A stretch of 64,000 nucleotides of DNA, taken from the NCBI RefSeq assembly GCF_001514145.1, contig NZ_KQ948657.1, positions 592,323 through 656,322 of the forward strand, written 5' to 3'. Position numbers and translations under genes: made by a program. Below are positions 37,152 through 46,678 of this stretch, piece after piece (positions within the stretch are counted from its first letter, which is position 1; every line of letters starts with the position of its first letter). Origin of the DNA: Streptomyces canus. GTDB lineage: Bacteria; Actinomycetota; Actinomycetes; Streptomycetales; Streptomycetaceae. Below the pieces are notes generated by a model. It was not told the DNA's origin. It searched no databases and was given only the letters and a program-made list of their open reading frames with translations.

Positions 37152-37597
37152 GAGGCCGGAGCTTATGCCGGGCCGCCAGGGGCACCCGCACCGGCCCCTC
37201 GAGAGATCTTGCATATATGCGGCCCATAGCATTCGGGACCCGTCACGGGTCCCGGAATCGCGACTTCGGTCAGCGCACCGCGCGAAGTCGCCGGAGCCGG
37301 CCCGCGATCACGGTCACCTTCGGTCAACCGGCGGTCGCCTGGCGGCAGTTCCGCACAACGCGTTACCTCCCCGTCACGGTCAGGTTTAGCGTCCTCCACC
37401 AGGTGACCGGCTCCCCACCGCCGCCCGGGCCAGGGGCGGCAGTCGGCCACCACCGCCGAGAAGGTCCGGCGGCGGCCGGCTCCCCCTGTGCAGGCCGTCG
37501 CCGGACGCGCACACCGCCCCGGGCGGTCGTACGGCCGCTCCCCCTGGCGTCCGTACGTCCGTGAAGCCCGGGACGGCCGGGCGGTCGAGGAAAGGAC
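37152..37597. other. Intergenic region before the second NlpC/P60 gene
   Basis: There is no gene in this 446-bp divergent region. It holds a perfect AT-rich palindrome GCATATATGC at 37211–37220, plausibly within the promoter of the small membrane gene. A 9-bp hairpin (37234–37242 with 37246–37254) is also present. Unlike the paralogue at 34600, no ydaO riboswitch motifs are present. Confidence 0.5.
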
Positions 37598-38671
37598 GTG
37601 CAAGTCCACGTGGCAGCGCATCGCAAGTCCCGTAGGAGCTCGGTCGGCGGCCACACGGTCCGTACGGCAGCGACGATCGCCCTCGCCGGGGCGGCGACGG
37701 CGACGGGCTTCGACGGGACCGGACACGCCGAGCCGCAGCTCACACCGACGCAGGTCAAGGCGAAGGTCGATCAGCTGTACCAGGAGGCCGAGGCCGCCAC
37801 CGAGAAGTACAACGGCGCGAAGGAGAAGGCGGAGGCGGCCGAGACCCGGCTGGGCACCCTGCGGGACGAGGCGGCCCGCAGGACGGAGCAGCTCAACGAG
37901 GCGCGGGACGCGCTGGGGACGATCGCCGCGGCGCAGTACCGCGGCGCCGGTCTCGACCCCGCGATGCAGCTCGCGTTCACCGACGACCCCGACCGGTACC
38001 TGGACAGCGCCGAGTTCGTGGAACGGGCCGGTACCCGCCAGGCCACCTCGGTGGCGAACGTACGCCGGCAGCTTCGGGAGATCGAGCAGTTGCGCGGGGC
38101 CGCGCACATCGAGCTGGCCTCGCTGAAGTCGCGTCAGGCGGAGCTGAAGCGCCACAAGAAGACGATCACCGGCAAACTGGGCGCGGCCCGCCGGCTGATG
38201 TCACAGCTGCCGGCCGAGGAACGGGCGGGGTCGCCAGCAGGCGGGGGCCGCGCCTCCCGGGATGCGACGGGCGCGCGCGAGGAACTGACAGCCCCCGGCG
38301 CGGTCACCGAGGGAGCCCCCAACTCCCGTGCCGCGGCGGCCGTTTCCTACGCCTACTCCAAGCTGGGCAGCCCCTATGTGTGGGGCGCCACCGGCCCGGA
38401 CGCCTTCGACTGCTCGGGCCTCGTCCAGGCCGCGTACCGCTCCGCGGGCATCTCCCTGCCCCGCACGACCTACGCCCAGATCGGAGTCGGCCAACGCGTC
38501 TCCCGCTCCGAACTCCTCCCGGGCGACCTGGTGTTCTTCTACTCGGGCATCACTCACGTCGGTCTCTACATCGGCGACGGCCGGATGATCCACGCCCCGA
38601 ACCCGTCGGCGCCGGTACGGGAGGCCCCGATCGACCAGATGCCGTTCGCGGGGGCGACGCGCGTGGTGTGA
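37598..38671 (+). CDS. Secreted NlpC/P60 peptidoglycan hydrolase (paralogue)
   Basis: A 357-aa relative of the protein at 34600, with the same order of signal region, coiled coil (~45–215) and NlpC/P60 domain (~240–357). The catalytic Cys is in AFDCSGLVQAAY, His in GITHVGLYIGDG, and the following MIHAPNPS is conserved. The linker is shorter and Gly/Ala-rich. The GTG at 37598 has GAGG 7 nt upstream; the GTG at 37610 would align better with the paralogue's N-terminus. Its control must differ because the riboswitch is absent. Confidence 0.92.
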   Translation: MQVHVAAHRKSRRSSVGGHTVRTAATIALAGAATATGFDGTGHAEPQLTPTQVKAKVDQLYQEAEAATEKYNGAKEKAEAAETRLGTLRDEAARRTEQLNEARDALGTIAAAQYRGAGLDPAMQLAFTDDPDRYLDSAEFVERAGTRQATSVANVRRQLREIEQLRGAAHIELASLKSRQAELKRHKKTITGKLGAARRLMSQLPAEERAGSPAGGGRASRDATGAREELTAPGAVTEGAPNSRAAAAVSYAYSKLGSPYVWGATGPDAFDCSGLVQAAYRSAGISLPRTTYAQIGVGQRVSRSELLPGDLVFFYSGITHVGLYIGDGRMIHAPNPSAPVREAPIDQMPFAGATRVV

Positions 38672-38674
38672 CCG

Positions 38675-39400
38675 TCAGACCAGCCGCCGTGCCGTCGCCC
38701 ACCGCGTCAACTCGTGCCGGTTCGACAGCTGCAGCTTCCGCAGCACCGCCGAGACATGGGACTCGACCGTCTTCACCGAGATGAACAGCTGCTTGGCGAT
38801 CTCCTTGTAGGCGTAACCGCGCGCGATGAGCCTCAGCACCTCCCGCTCGCGCTGGGTGAGGCGGTCCATGTCCTCGTCGACCGGCGGGGCGTCGGTGGAG
38901 GCGAAGGCGTCCAGGACGAACCCGGCCAGACGGGGCGAGAAGACGGCGTCGCCCTCCTGGACGCGGAAGACGGAGTCGACGAGGTCCGTGCCGGTGATCG
39001 TCTTCGTCACATAGCCGCGCGCACCGCCACGGATCACTCCGATCACGTCCTCTGCCGCGTCCGAGACGGACAGGGCGAGGAAGCGGACGGGCTGTTCGGC
39101 GTCGGCCATCAACGGGGCGCAGCGGCGCAGCACTTCGACCCCGCCGCCGCCCGGGAGGTGGACGTCCAGGAGGACGACCTCGGGGCGGGTCGCGGTGATG
39201 ACGGTGACGGCCTGGTCGACGTCCGCGGCCTCACCGACCACCTCGACGCCGGTCTCCTCGGTCCGGCCGATCTCGGCCTGGACGCCCGTACGGAACATGC
39301 GGTGGTCGTCGACGAGGACCACGCGCACGTGCCGCTCCCCCGCGCCGCCGGCCGGCGTCGGCTCTACGGGGTCCGTGTTCGCCTCGGTGGGGTCACTCAT
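38675..39400 (-). CDS. NarL/LuxR-type response regulator
   Basis: A 241-aa DNA-binding response regulator. The receiver domain (~25–150) has the acidic pair in VVLVDDHRMF and the phospho-accepting Asp79 in VVLLDVHLPGG. The LuxR helix-turn-helix (~172–236) has LTQREREVLRLIARG and KTVESHVSAVLRKL. Its ATG overlaps the stop of the histidine kinase gene upstream (ATGA), so it is surely the partner of that kinase. Confidence 0.96.
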   Translation of the reverse strand: MSDPTEANTDPVEPTPAGGAGERHVRVVLVDDHRMFRTGVQAEIGRTEETGVEVVGEAADVDQAVTVITATRPEVVLLDVHLPGGGGVEVLRRCAPLMADAEQPVRFLALSVSDAAEDVIGVIRGGARGYVTKTITGTDLVDSVFRVQEGDAVFSPRLAGFVLDAFASTDAPPVDEDMDRLTQREREVLRLIARGYAYKEIAKQLFISVKTVESHVSAVLRKLQLSNRHELTRWATARRLV

Positions 39401-40689
39401 GACGTCTTCTCCGCCCTCTCCATCTCCAGCTCGACCTCCGTGCCGCCGCCCGGCACCGCACGCAGCCGGGCCGTGCCGCCGTGGCGCTCCATGCGGCCGA
39501 TGATCGATTCTCTGACACCCATCCGGTCGGCGGGTATCGAGTCGAGGTCGAAGCCGGGGCCCCGGTCCCGGACGGACACGAAGACCGTCCGGCCCTCGAC
39601 TTCGGCGTAGACCTGTACGGCGCCGCCCTCGCCACCGTACTTGGCGGCGTTGACCATCGCCTCGCGCGCGGCCTGCATCTGCGCGCCGGTTCTCTCGTCG
39701 AGCGGGCAGTCGCCGACGACTACGACCTCTATGGGGACGCCGTGCTTGTCCTCGACCTCGGCGGCGTTGCGCCGCACAGCGTCGGCGAGGTCGGTGGGTT
39801 CGTCGGCCTCGTCCTTGCCGGTGCCCTCGGGTTTGTACAGCCAGGTGCGCAGGTCGCGCTCCTGGGCGCGGGCGAGGCGGCGCACCTCGTTCGCGTTCTC
39901 CGCGTTGCGCTGGATCAGGGTCAGGGTGTGCAGCACCGAGTCGTGCACATGGGCCGCGACCTCCGCACGCTCCTGGGCGCGGATGCGCATCAGGCGCTCC
40001 TCGGAGAGGTCCTGGGTCATGCGGACGAGATACGGCCCCGCGAGGAGCGTTATCCCGACGAGGACCGCGAGGGCCGCCTGCAGGACGGAGCCGAGGTGGG
40101 CGGCGGAGCCCTGCAGGACGAAGACCCCGGAGACACCGGCGGTGACGAGGAGGACACCGCCCGCGGCACGCAGCAGTGTCAGGGTGCGCCGGCGGCGGCC
40201 CACCTCCATCCAGCGGGCCCGGCGGGCGTTGTCCGCCTGGCGCCAGACAAGGGCGACCCCCGCGCCGACGAGGACGAGCGGCCAGAGGTAGGCCTTGGCA
40301 CCATTGCCCACGTTGACGTTGCCGACGAAGACCATGGCCACGACGACCATGAGGAGCAGGGCCACGATCTGGCCCTTGTCGGGGCGGCGGGCGACGAGTC
40401 TGCGGCGGCCGTCCGGCGAGGTCTCGGTGGACACCAGGGACGGGGGCCGCTGGCCGCCGACCCCGCCCACGCCGAGCGGCACGAAGAACCAGAACGCGGC
40501 ATACAGCAACGCACCGAGCCCGTCCGCCATGAACAGGCCCACGAAGACGAGCCGCACCCAGATCACGGGCAGCCCGAGATGCCCGGCGAGCCCCCGCGCC
40601 ACGCCACCCAGCCAGCGTCCGTCACTGCTGCGGTAGAGCTTGCGCGGCGGCCGCGGTTCGACGAGTGGCGCTGTGGCGGCTTCCGGCAT
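39397..40689 (-). CDS. PspC-domain membrane histidine kinase
   Basis: A 430-aa sensor kinase. The N-terminal PspC domain (~12–75) has LYRSSDGRWLGGVARGLAGH and membrane segments. Four more hydrophobic segments follow (~95–205). The HisKA_3 phosphorylation site is in AAHVHDSVLHTLTLIQRNA and the HATPase has AAREAMVNAAKYGG, VRDRGPGFDLDSIP and GVRESIIGRM. The ATG at 40689 is chosen because the PspC family usually starts close before the domain; the ATG at 40725 would add 12 residues. It is coupled to the response regulator and divergent from another PspC gene, so it probably monitors envelope stress. Confidence 0.92.
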   Translation of the reverse strand: MPEAATAPLVEPRPPRKLYRSSDGRWLGGVARGLAGHLGLPVIWVRLVFVGLFMADGLGALLYAAFWFFVPLGVGGVGGQRPPSLVSTETSPDGRRRLVARRPDKGQIVALLLMVVVAMVFVGNVNVGNGAKAYLWPLVLVGAGVALVWRQADNARRARWMEVGRRRRTLTLLRAAGGVLLVTAGVSGVFVLQGSAAHLGSVLQAALAVLVGITLLAGPYLVRMTQDLSEERLMRIRAQERAEVAAHVHDSVLHTLTLIQRNAENANEVRRLARAQERDLRTWLYKPEGTGKDEADEPTDLADAVRRNAAEVEDKHGVPIEVVVVGDCPLDERTGAQMQAAREAMVNAAKYGGEGGAVQVYAEVEGRTVFVSVRDRGPGFDLDSIPADRMGVRESIIGRMERHGGTARLRAVPGGGTEVELEMERAEKTS

Positions 40690-40868
40690 GCCATCGATGG
40701 TCACACGGCCGGGGTGCGGGGGCATCAGGGTTGGCCCCCGAGACTCCCCTGATCTTCGATCGGCGTGCCGCCCGAACGCTTCCCTCCTCCCGTCTCAGGG
40801 CCGATATCAGGGTCCGGCCAGGGTCGTTCCGACTCCCGCCACGCCCCCACGACCGTCACCATGGACAC

Positions 40869-42314
40869 ATGACAGATCACCAGCACGCCGAGGGCGCCGG
40901 ATCCGGCGGAGGCCCGGCCCCGGGCACCGGCCCCGGCGCGGGCATGCGGAAGGAAAGAGAAGGAGGCACACCGGCCGGCGCGCACACCGAGACGCTCGGG
41001 GGCCGGACAACGACGGACGCCCCTGCCGAGGACGCGCCCTCCGCCCCCCTCCGCTTCCGGCGGGACCGACGGCACAAGTTGCTCGCCGGGGTGTGCGCCG
41101 GGCTCGGACGGCAGTGCGACATGGATCCGGTGATCTTCCGGATCACGCTCACCGTGCTGTCGGCGACCGGCGGCATCGGCCTCATCTTCTACGGCTTCGC
41201 CTGGCTCCTCGTCCCCTACGACGACGAGGAGGAGAACGAGGTGCGCAAGCTGCTCACCGGCCGGGTGGACGGCCAGGCCCTGACCGGCGTGCTGTTCGCC
41301 CTGGTCGGCTGCGGGGTGTTCCTCACCATGCTGAGCAACACCAGTGTGCTGACCTTCGCCGTGGTCCTCTCCCTGCTCCTCGCGGGCGCCGGGTACTGGT
41401 CGCGCCACCGCGGCACCCCCGACCCCGACCCGCTCTCCGCGCAGGCCGTCGCCGACGCCCCGCCGGAGGCCCAGGCCCCTCCGGTGCCCGCCGGCTACCC
41501 GTCCTGGTGGCGGGACCCCATCGTCAAGGACGGCACGCACGTCGGCGGCACGGGCTATCTGTGGGGGCCGAGGGACTCCCGCGACCGCGACATCGCGGCG
41601 GCCGTCAACATCGGCATGGGCGCCCCCTGGAGCCGACGCGAGGACATCCGCGCGGCCCACACGGGTGGGCCGAAGCCGCGCGGCCCGCGCTGGATCGGCG
41701 GCTGGGTCTTCCTGCTCGCCCTGTTGGCGGGCGGCCTCGGCACCGGAGCGACCTGGGAGCACCACGCCCTGGGCACCAGCCTGCAGACCGGTCTGTCCTG
41801 CGCGCTGATCGTCCTGGGCCTGGGCATAGCGATCAGCTCGTTCCTGGGCCGCACAGGAGCGGGCTCGATCTTCCTGGCGATCGTCACGGCGGGCCTGCTC
41901 GCCACCGCAGCCGCTCTCCCGAAGGACATCACCACCCACTGGGTCCGCACGAACTGGACACCGGCAGCCGTGCAGAACATCCGTCCGGAGTACGAACTCG
42001 GCACCGGCGTGGGCACCCTGGACCTGTCCCACCTTGATTTCACGAAGGGCCGGACGGTGACGACCCAGGCCGACGTCGGAGTGGGCCGGCTGGTGGTGAT
42101 CGTGCCGGCCGACGTGACCGTGCAGGCGGTCATCGACGTGGGCGTGGGCGACATCCAGTTGCCGGGCGACGACCAGGAGGACGTGGACGTGGCACCGGGC
42201 AAGCGCAAGGAGGTCACCCTGAAACCGGTCTCGGGCGCCAAGAACAGCGCCACTCTCGATCTCGATCTACGGGTCGGCATCGGCCAGGCGGAGGTGCGCC
42301 GTGCTGCGTCATGA
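40869..42314 (+). CDS. PspC domain membrane protein
   Basis: A 481-aa protein. A charged, Gly/Pro-rich N-terminus (~1–60) leads into a PspC domain (~62–125: RFRRDRRHKLLAGVCAGLGR, YGFAWLLVP). Membrane segments follow (~145–185, ~285–305, ~315–365), and the C-terminal ~110 residues are an outside beta-rich domain (GVGTLDLSHLDFTKG, VGVGDIQLPGD) like the DUF2154/LiaF-type adhesin fold. The gene is divergent from the two-component system and is a likely sensor input or target of it. The ATG at 40869 follows CACCATGGAC; there is no strong binding site. Confidence 0.88.
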   Translation: MTDHQHAEGAGSGGGPAPGTGPGAGMRKEREGGTPAGAHTETLGGRTTTDAPAEDAPSAPLRFRRDRRHKLLAGVCAGLGRQCDMDPVIFRITLTVLSATGGIGLIFYGFAWLLVPYDDEEENEVRKLLTGRVDGQALTGVLFALVGCGVFLTMLSNTSVLTFAVVLSLLLAGAGYWSRHRGTPDPDPLSAQAVADAPPEAQAPPVPAGYPSWWRDPIVKDGTHVGGTGYLWGPRDSRDRDIAAAVNIGMGAPWSRREDIRAAHTGGPKPRGPRWIGGWVFLLALLAGGLGTGATWEHHALGTSLQTGLSCALIVLGLGIAISSFLGRTGAGSIFLAIVTAGLLATAAALPKDITTHWVRTNWTPAAVQNIRPEYELGTGVGTLDLSHLDFTKGRTVTTQADVGVGRLVVIVPADVTVQAVIDVGVGDIQLPGDDQEDVDVAPGKRKEVTLKPVSGAKNSATLDLDLRVGIGQAEVRRAAS

Positions 42315-42558
42315 TTTCCGACCGGGAAAGCTGGTCGCCGGGTTCTTCCTGACCCTCGCGGGCATCGCCTACGCCGGTGACGCGGGCGACGCCTGGGACA
42401 CCCCGTGGTTCGCGGTGATCCCCATGGTCGTGGGCGGCCTGTGCCTGGCAGGCGTGGTGGGCCTGCTGGCCCGGGCCGTCCGCAACCGACGCGACAGCCG
42501 CCGTACGAGCACGCCACCGGAAGTCGACCAGACGCCCCAGCCGCCCGTACCCCGCTGA
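42301..42558 (+). CDS. Small membrane protein overlapping the PspC gene
   Basis: An 85-aa protein with two membrane helices (KLVAGFFLTLAGIAYAGDAG; VIPMVVGGLCLAGVVGLLAR) and a basic, Pro-rich tail. The GTG at 42301 lies within the last codons of the PspC gene (14-bp overlap), so it is translated with it. A role as a partner of the PspC protein is likely from this coupling. No family is recognised. Confidence 0.75.
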   Translation: MLRHDFRPGKLVAGFFLTLAGIAYAGDAGDAWDTPWFAVIPMVVGGLCLAGVVGLLARAVRNRRDSRRTSTPPEVDQTPQPPVPR

Positions 42559-42674
42559 TCACGAGGGAGGCGGCTGATCAAGACCGGGACGGCTGATCAA
42601 AACGCCTTCCCGGTGCGGAGACAACCCGCGCCAGGCCACCGCCGCTCCCCCACCGGTAGCTCCGCCGGCCGGAG

Positions 42675-43205
42675 CTACCGGTAACCTCCCGCCCGATGCC
42701 GTCGTCGGGCCCGCAAGGCGGCGTCCACGGAGAACACGGAGGCGCCCGCGAGGACGAGAGGCAGCCAGGCCATCAGGTAGGCGAGGTCGTTGCCGTAGTA
42801 GTAGGGGTCGGAGGCCCAGCTCACGGTCAGCCACAGACTGAGCGAGATCAGCGCACCGCCCAGAGCGGCCAGGCGGGCGAGGATCCCGAGCAGGGTGCCG
42901 ATACCGACGGCGAGCTCACCGAAGGCGATGGCATAGCCGAAGCCGACGGGGTTCTTCAGGGACAGGTCGACCAGTGCGGGAATGGCCGAGGAGTCCCGGA
43001 CGCTGCGCATCAAGTCGCCGACGGAGCCCGAGCCGGAGCTCTTCATGAAGGCACTGTCGGTCAGCTTGTCCAGGCCCGCGTAGATGAAGGTGACACCGAG
43101 GAAAATGCGCAGTGGCACCAGGGCGTACTGGCTGATGCTGTCCCGCCAGGACCGTTCTTCGCCGTAGTAGGGGGCGTGCGTGTCCGTACGAAAACTGTGA
43201 GTCAT
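42675..43205 (-). CDS. DoxX family membrane protein
   Basis: A 176-aa protein with four membrane segments. It fits DoxX: the first helix LVPLRIFLGVTFIYAGLDKL and the later GYAIAFGELAVGIGTLLGIL are characteristic, followed by LGGALISLSLWL. In mycobacteria DoxX takes part in an oxidative-stress membrane complex. The ATG at 43205 follows AGGCGGCTCGGAG; the longer in-frame start lacks support. Confidence in family is good, in role low. Confidence 0.85.
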   Translation of the reverse strand: MTHSFRTDTHAPYYGEERSWRDSISQYALVPLRIFLGVTFIYAGLDKLTDSAFMKSSGSGSVGDLMRSVRDSSAIPALVDLSLKNPVGFGYAIAFGELAVGIGTLLGILARLAALGGALISLSLWLTVSWASDPYYYGNDLAYLMAWLPLVLAGASVFSVDAALRARRRHRAGGYR

Positions 43206-43326
43206 CGCTCCGAGCCGCCTCTCACCAGCATGCCGAGACCCCTCACCAGACGATACGCACGAAGAGGCCGCTGTGCTCAATGCGATGTCGAGTTTGTGCG
43301 CCCCGGACGACGCGAACCCCGGCCGC

Positions 43327-44637
43327 TCAGTCCGTCACATCGATCGCGTACCGATTCGTCTCCGCCCCCGCGGCCGTCACCACCTGCACCTCCACCCGCC
43401 CCGGCTCCACATCCGCCGGCACCGGCACAGTCAGCACCTCGTCCGTGGGGTTGCTGAAGCCCCCGGCCACCGGCACCAACGGCACGTGCACGTTCACCGG
43501 CCCGATCCGTACCACCATCCGGGACAGCCGATCGGCTCGCTGGGCCCCCGGCGGCACGAACCCGGCACCCCGGATCTCGATGTCGTCGCCGGTACGGATC
43601 GGCCCGTCCAGATCCCCGGCCTCGCGCGACCGCACCACGGACAGGATCACCGGCCGCCCGCCCTCCGCGTACTTCCCCGCCACATAGGTGGCCGCGGACA
43701 CCAGCACCACCACCGCCAGCCCCCACGGCAGATCCGGCAACTGGTCCGGCCGCCGGGCCAGCCTTACACCCGCGAACAGCAGAGCGACCGCGCCGATCAC
43801 GACGTACTGGATGTCGGCGAAGGTCCCCCGCCCGGAGTCGTCCGTCAGCAGGTCGGCGGCGCGGGGCCGGTCCGCCCTTACCTTCTGCAGCCGCTGCCCG
43901 AGCACCCGCAGTCCGACCACCCGCCGCACCAGCACGGCGATCCCGCAGACCACGGCCAGCACGGTCACGACACCCGCGCCGCGGGCCAGTTCGAGCCCGG
44001 AGAGCAGCGCATCCCGCTCACGACCGTCGGAGGCCGCGGCCAGTCGCCCCACCAGCACCAGCACCGCATAGGCGACGAACAGCACCCACGCCACCGCGAC
44101 GGCACGCGAGGTGGACAGCCGGTTGTCCTCGCCGATGACCGGCGCGAGCACCCCGCCCCGGGCCCGGTGGAACCAGGACGCCGCGGTCAGCGAGCCCGCC
44201 ACCACGAGCGCCGCGACCAGCCCGGCCGTACGCGCCGCGGTCCAGCCCGCCCCGATGGCGGTCAGCGCCTGGCCGAGGAGCAGCACCACGACGGCGGCCC
44301 ACACCGCATACGCGGTACGCCGCCACAACCGCGCGAGCCAGGCGGCCCCCTCTGCCCGGCCCCGCTCGGCCACGGCCTCCGCGGACTGGGTCAGTTCCTC
44401 CGAGACCCACTGCCGGGAGGCCGACGCGGAGTGCGCCACGGCCGCGGGCAGTCCCTGCCCGGCCGCGAACCCGTCCCGCATCAGGAGGAATTCGGCCACC
44501 GCGCGCCGATGCCCGGCCCGTGCCCCGTGCGGACAGTCCCCGCAGGTGCAGCCACCCTCGTGCGCACCATAGGGCTCGCCCCCGTCCGCGCCCTGTCTCG
44601 CTTCCTGCACCGCCACGCCCGACGCCTGCCTTCCCAC
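43327..44637 (-). CDS. Membrane protein with Cys cluster and C-terminal IPT-like domain
   Basis: A 436-aa protein. Near the N-terminus is GGCTCGDCPHG, a CxCxxC cluster with a following His suited to metal binding. Six or more hydrophobic segments follow (~95–310). The C-terminal ~110 residues (DDIEIRGAGFVPPGA, VPADVEPGRVEVQVV) read like an IPT/TIG immunoglobulin-type fold. The GTG at 44637 has GAGGG just upstream; shorter GTG starts exist. No function is assigned. It is flanked by DoxX and DUF4429 genes. Confidence 0.7.
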   Translation of the reverse strand: MGRQASGVAVQEARQGADGGEPYGAHEGGCTCGDCPHGARAGHRRAVAEFLLMRDGFAAGQGLPAAVAHSASASRQWVSEELTQSAEAVAERGRAEGAAWLARLWRRTAYAVWAAVVVLLLGQALTAIGAGWTAARTAGLVAALVVAGSLTAASWFHRARGGVLAPVIGEDNRLSTSRAVAVAWVLFVAYAVLVLVGRLAAASDGRERDALLSGLELARGAGVVTVLAVVCGIAVLVRRVVGLRVLGQRLQKVRADRPRAADLLTDDSGRGTFADIQYVVIGAVALLFAGVRLARRPDQLPDLPWGLAVVVLVSAATYVAGKYAEGGRPVILSVVRSREAGDLDGPIRTGDDIEIRGAGFVPPGAQRADRLSRMVVRIGPVNVHVPLVPVAGGFSNPTDEVLTVPVPADVEPGRVEVQVVTAAGAETNRYAIDVTD

Positions 44638-44835
44638 GACCCTCGTGACCCTCTGAACCCCACATGACCTCGCGGCCGGACCGACCGCAGATCCACAAAC
44701 CCTCACGAAGAACCCCGGACAGCTCCCCGGCGACAGCGAAATTGTGCCCTACGGCACACCATCCCCGTCCGGCAGGTCTGGTCAGCGCGGGTGAAGCGGG
44801 GCCCGCCGTGTTGACCCGGCTGCGAGAATTTCCGT

Positions 44836-45735
44836 ATGGCCGAGATCATCCAGCGTGACGGGACCTGGGCCTTCGACGGCACAACGGTCAGAATCACGCC
44901 GGGACTCCACCGCTCCGTGCCGCTGTTCCGGCAGACGTACGGCGAGGTCGCCGTGCCCCTGGAGGCCATTTCGGGCGTGGCGTTCGAGCCGGAACGCAAG
45001 CGCGGCCGGTTGCGGATGCGGCTGCGCGAGGGCGCGGATCCGCTTCTGCACGCGACCGGCGGACGCCTGCCGGACCCGGCGGACCCCTATCGGCTGATCG
45101 TGGACGTCGACCGCGCCGGGGTCGCCGAGTACGTGGCCGAGGAGATCCGCCGCGCCCTCCTCCTCGACCAGATCCCCAAGGAGCCGACGAAGTCGTATCT
45201 GCTGCCCGGCCCACCGGTCCCGGTCTCGGTGCGGTCCTCCGACGGCACGGTCTCCTTCGACGGCACCCGGGTGCGCATCGACTGGGCCGACACCTCCGAC
45301 CGCGTCAAGCGCGCGACCGGCCCGCGGATCATCGACGTGGGGGACCTCGTCCAGGTCGAGTGGCTGCCCAACTCCGGTTACGAGGACGGTTTCATGCGGT
45401 TCGTGACCCGCGAGACGTCCTTCTCGAAACTGCCGCCGGAGAAGGACCCGTACGCCCTCGACCTGTGGGGCAGCACCCGCCGCGATCTGCTCACCGCCCT
45501 CGTCGCGACGGCGGTCACGGCCCGGCTGCCGCACCCGTCCACCCGCGGCGACCTCGCGTACGACGACGAAGGCGCCCACCGCCCGCGGCTCGCCGCGGCC
45601 GCCGTTCCCCCGCCGGCCGACCATCACGACGTACTCCTGCGCAGACTGCGGGAGTTGGGTGAGCTGCACCGGGACGGGGTGCTCACGGACGAGGAGTTCG
45701 CGATGACGAAGGCCGCCGTACTGCGAGGCTTCTAG
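44836..45735 (+). CDS. DUF4429 protein with C-terminal SHOCT motif
   Basis: A 299-aa cytosolic protein. Two DUF4429-type beta domains are recognisable by the paired phrases GTWAFDGTTVRI (~8) and GTVSFDGTRVRI (~137). The C-terminal ~30 residues (LLRRLRELGELHRDGVLTDE, then EFAMTKAAVL) form a SHOCT short helical motif. DUF4429 proteins are actinobacterial, sometimes near tellurium-resistance-type genes, and have no proven role. The ATG at 44836 is well placed. It converges on the aldolase gene with a 4-bp overlap. Confidence 0.85.
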   Translation: MAEIIQRDGTWAFDGTTVRITPGLHRSVPLFRQTYGEVAVPLEAISGVAFEPERKRGRLRMRLREGADPLLHATGGRLPDPADPYRLIVDVDRAGVAEYVAEEIRRALLLDQIPKEPTKSYLLPGPPVPVSVRSSDGTVSFDGTRVRIDWADTSDRVKRATGPRIIDVGDLVQVEWLPNSGYEDGFMRFVTRETSFSKLPPEKDPYALDLWGSTRRDLLTALVATAVTARLPHPSTRGDLAYDDEGAHRPRLAAAAVPPPADHHDVLLRRLRELGELHRDGVLTDEEFAMTKAAVLRGF

Positions 45736-46538
45736 CTCAGCAGGTCCGGCTCGCTGCGACTGATGTCCTGCCACACCGGCTGGTAGTTGATCCACGCCAC
45801 CAGATCTCCGCCCAGTTGCTCCCGGGTCGCCACCGCCGCCCGGTGGTCGATGAGCACCGCCCGTCCCGCCGCCCGGGCGAGCAGCTGCACCTGGCTGGAC
45901 CGTTCCATCGACAGGAACCACCAGGCCGCCGCGTCCACCGAGTCCCCGACGGTCAGCAGCCCGTGGTTGCGCAGCACCAGCGCCTTCCGGGACCCGAGCG
46001 CGGCGGCGATCCGGCGGCCCTCGTCGGCGTCGACGGCGACCCCTGTGTAGGCCTCGTACAGCGCGTGGTCCTCGTAGAAGGCGCAGCTCTCCTGGGTGAG
46101 AGGGTCCAGGAGCTCGCCGAGCGTGGACAGCGCCCGCCCGTGCACGGAGTGGCAGTGGGCGACGGCGACGACGTCGGGGCGGGCGGCGTGCACCTGGGAG
46201 TGCACGGTGAAGGCCGCCTGGTTGACGTGGTAGCGGCCGTCGAGGACCTGTCCGTCGGAGTTGGCGAGGACGAGGTCGCTCACGGTGACGTGCTTGAACG
46301 GCATGCCGAAGGGGTTGACCCAGAAGCAGTCGGTGAACTCCGGGTCGCGTGCGGTGATGTGCCCGGAGACGCCGTCCTCGAAGCCGAGCCGGCCGAAGAT
46401 CCGCAGCGCGCCGGCGAGCCGCTCTTTGCGGTGCCGGCGTTCCTCCTCGACGGAGTCGTGCATCGGCGGCATCGCGAACTGCAGCTTCTCGGTGGGCAGC
46501 GGCATCGGCGGAGTGGGCCCGAGGGGCGTCTCGTGCAT
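45732..46538 (-). CDS. Class II aldolase/adducin family protein
   Basis: A 268-aa zinc-dependent aldolase/epimerase-like enzyme. Zinc ligands are seen in VAVAHCHSVHGRALS (HxH) and LRNHGLLTVG; substrate-binding Asn/Gly are in NPFGMPF. This group includes L-fuculose-phosphate aldolase relatives that act on sugar phosphates or small acids; the substrate is not predictable. The start at 46538 is chosen for GGAGGAG 3 nt upstream; the ATG five codons earlier overlaps that site. Confidence 0.85.
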   Translation of the reverse strand: MHETPLGPTPPMPLPTEKLQFAMPPMHDSVEEERRHRKERLAGALRIFGRLGFEDGVSGHITARDPEFTDCFWVNPFGMPFKHVTVSDLVLANSDGQVLDGRYHVNQAAFTVHSQVHAARPDVVAVAHCHSVHGRALSTLGELLDPLTQESCAFYEDHALYEAYTGVAVDADEGRRIAAALGSRKALVLRNHGLLTVGDSVDAAAWWFLSMERSSQVQLLARAAGRAVLIDHRAAVATREQLGGDLVAWINYQPVWQDISRSEPDLLS

Positions 46539-46678
46539 GTGCTCCTCCAGCACTGGGTTGCTTTACGGGGCGGAAGTTACCGTCGGTCAGCGCAAGAGAA
46601 CAGGGGTGGTTTGTAAAGATGGCGCACACGGTGAATACCTGACAGCAGATGTCGGGTATCGACGGAACACTGACCGGT

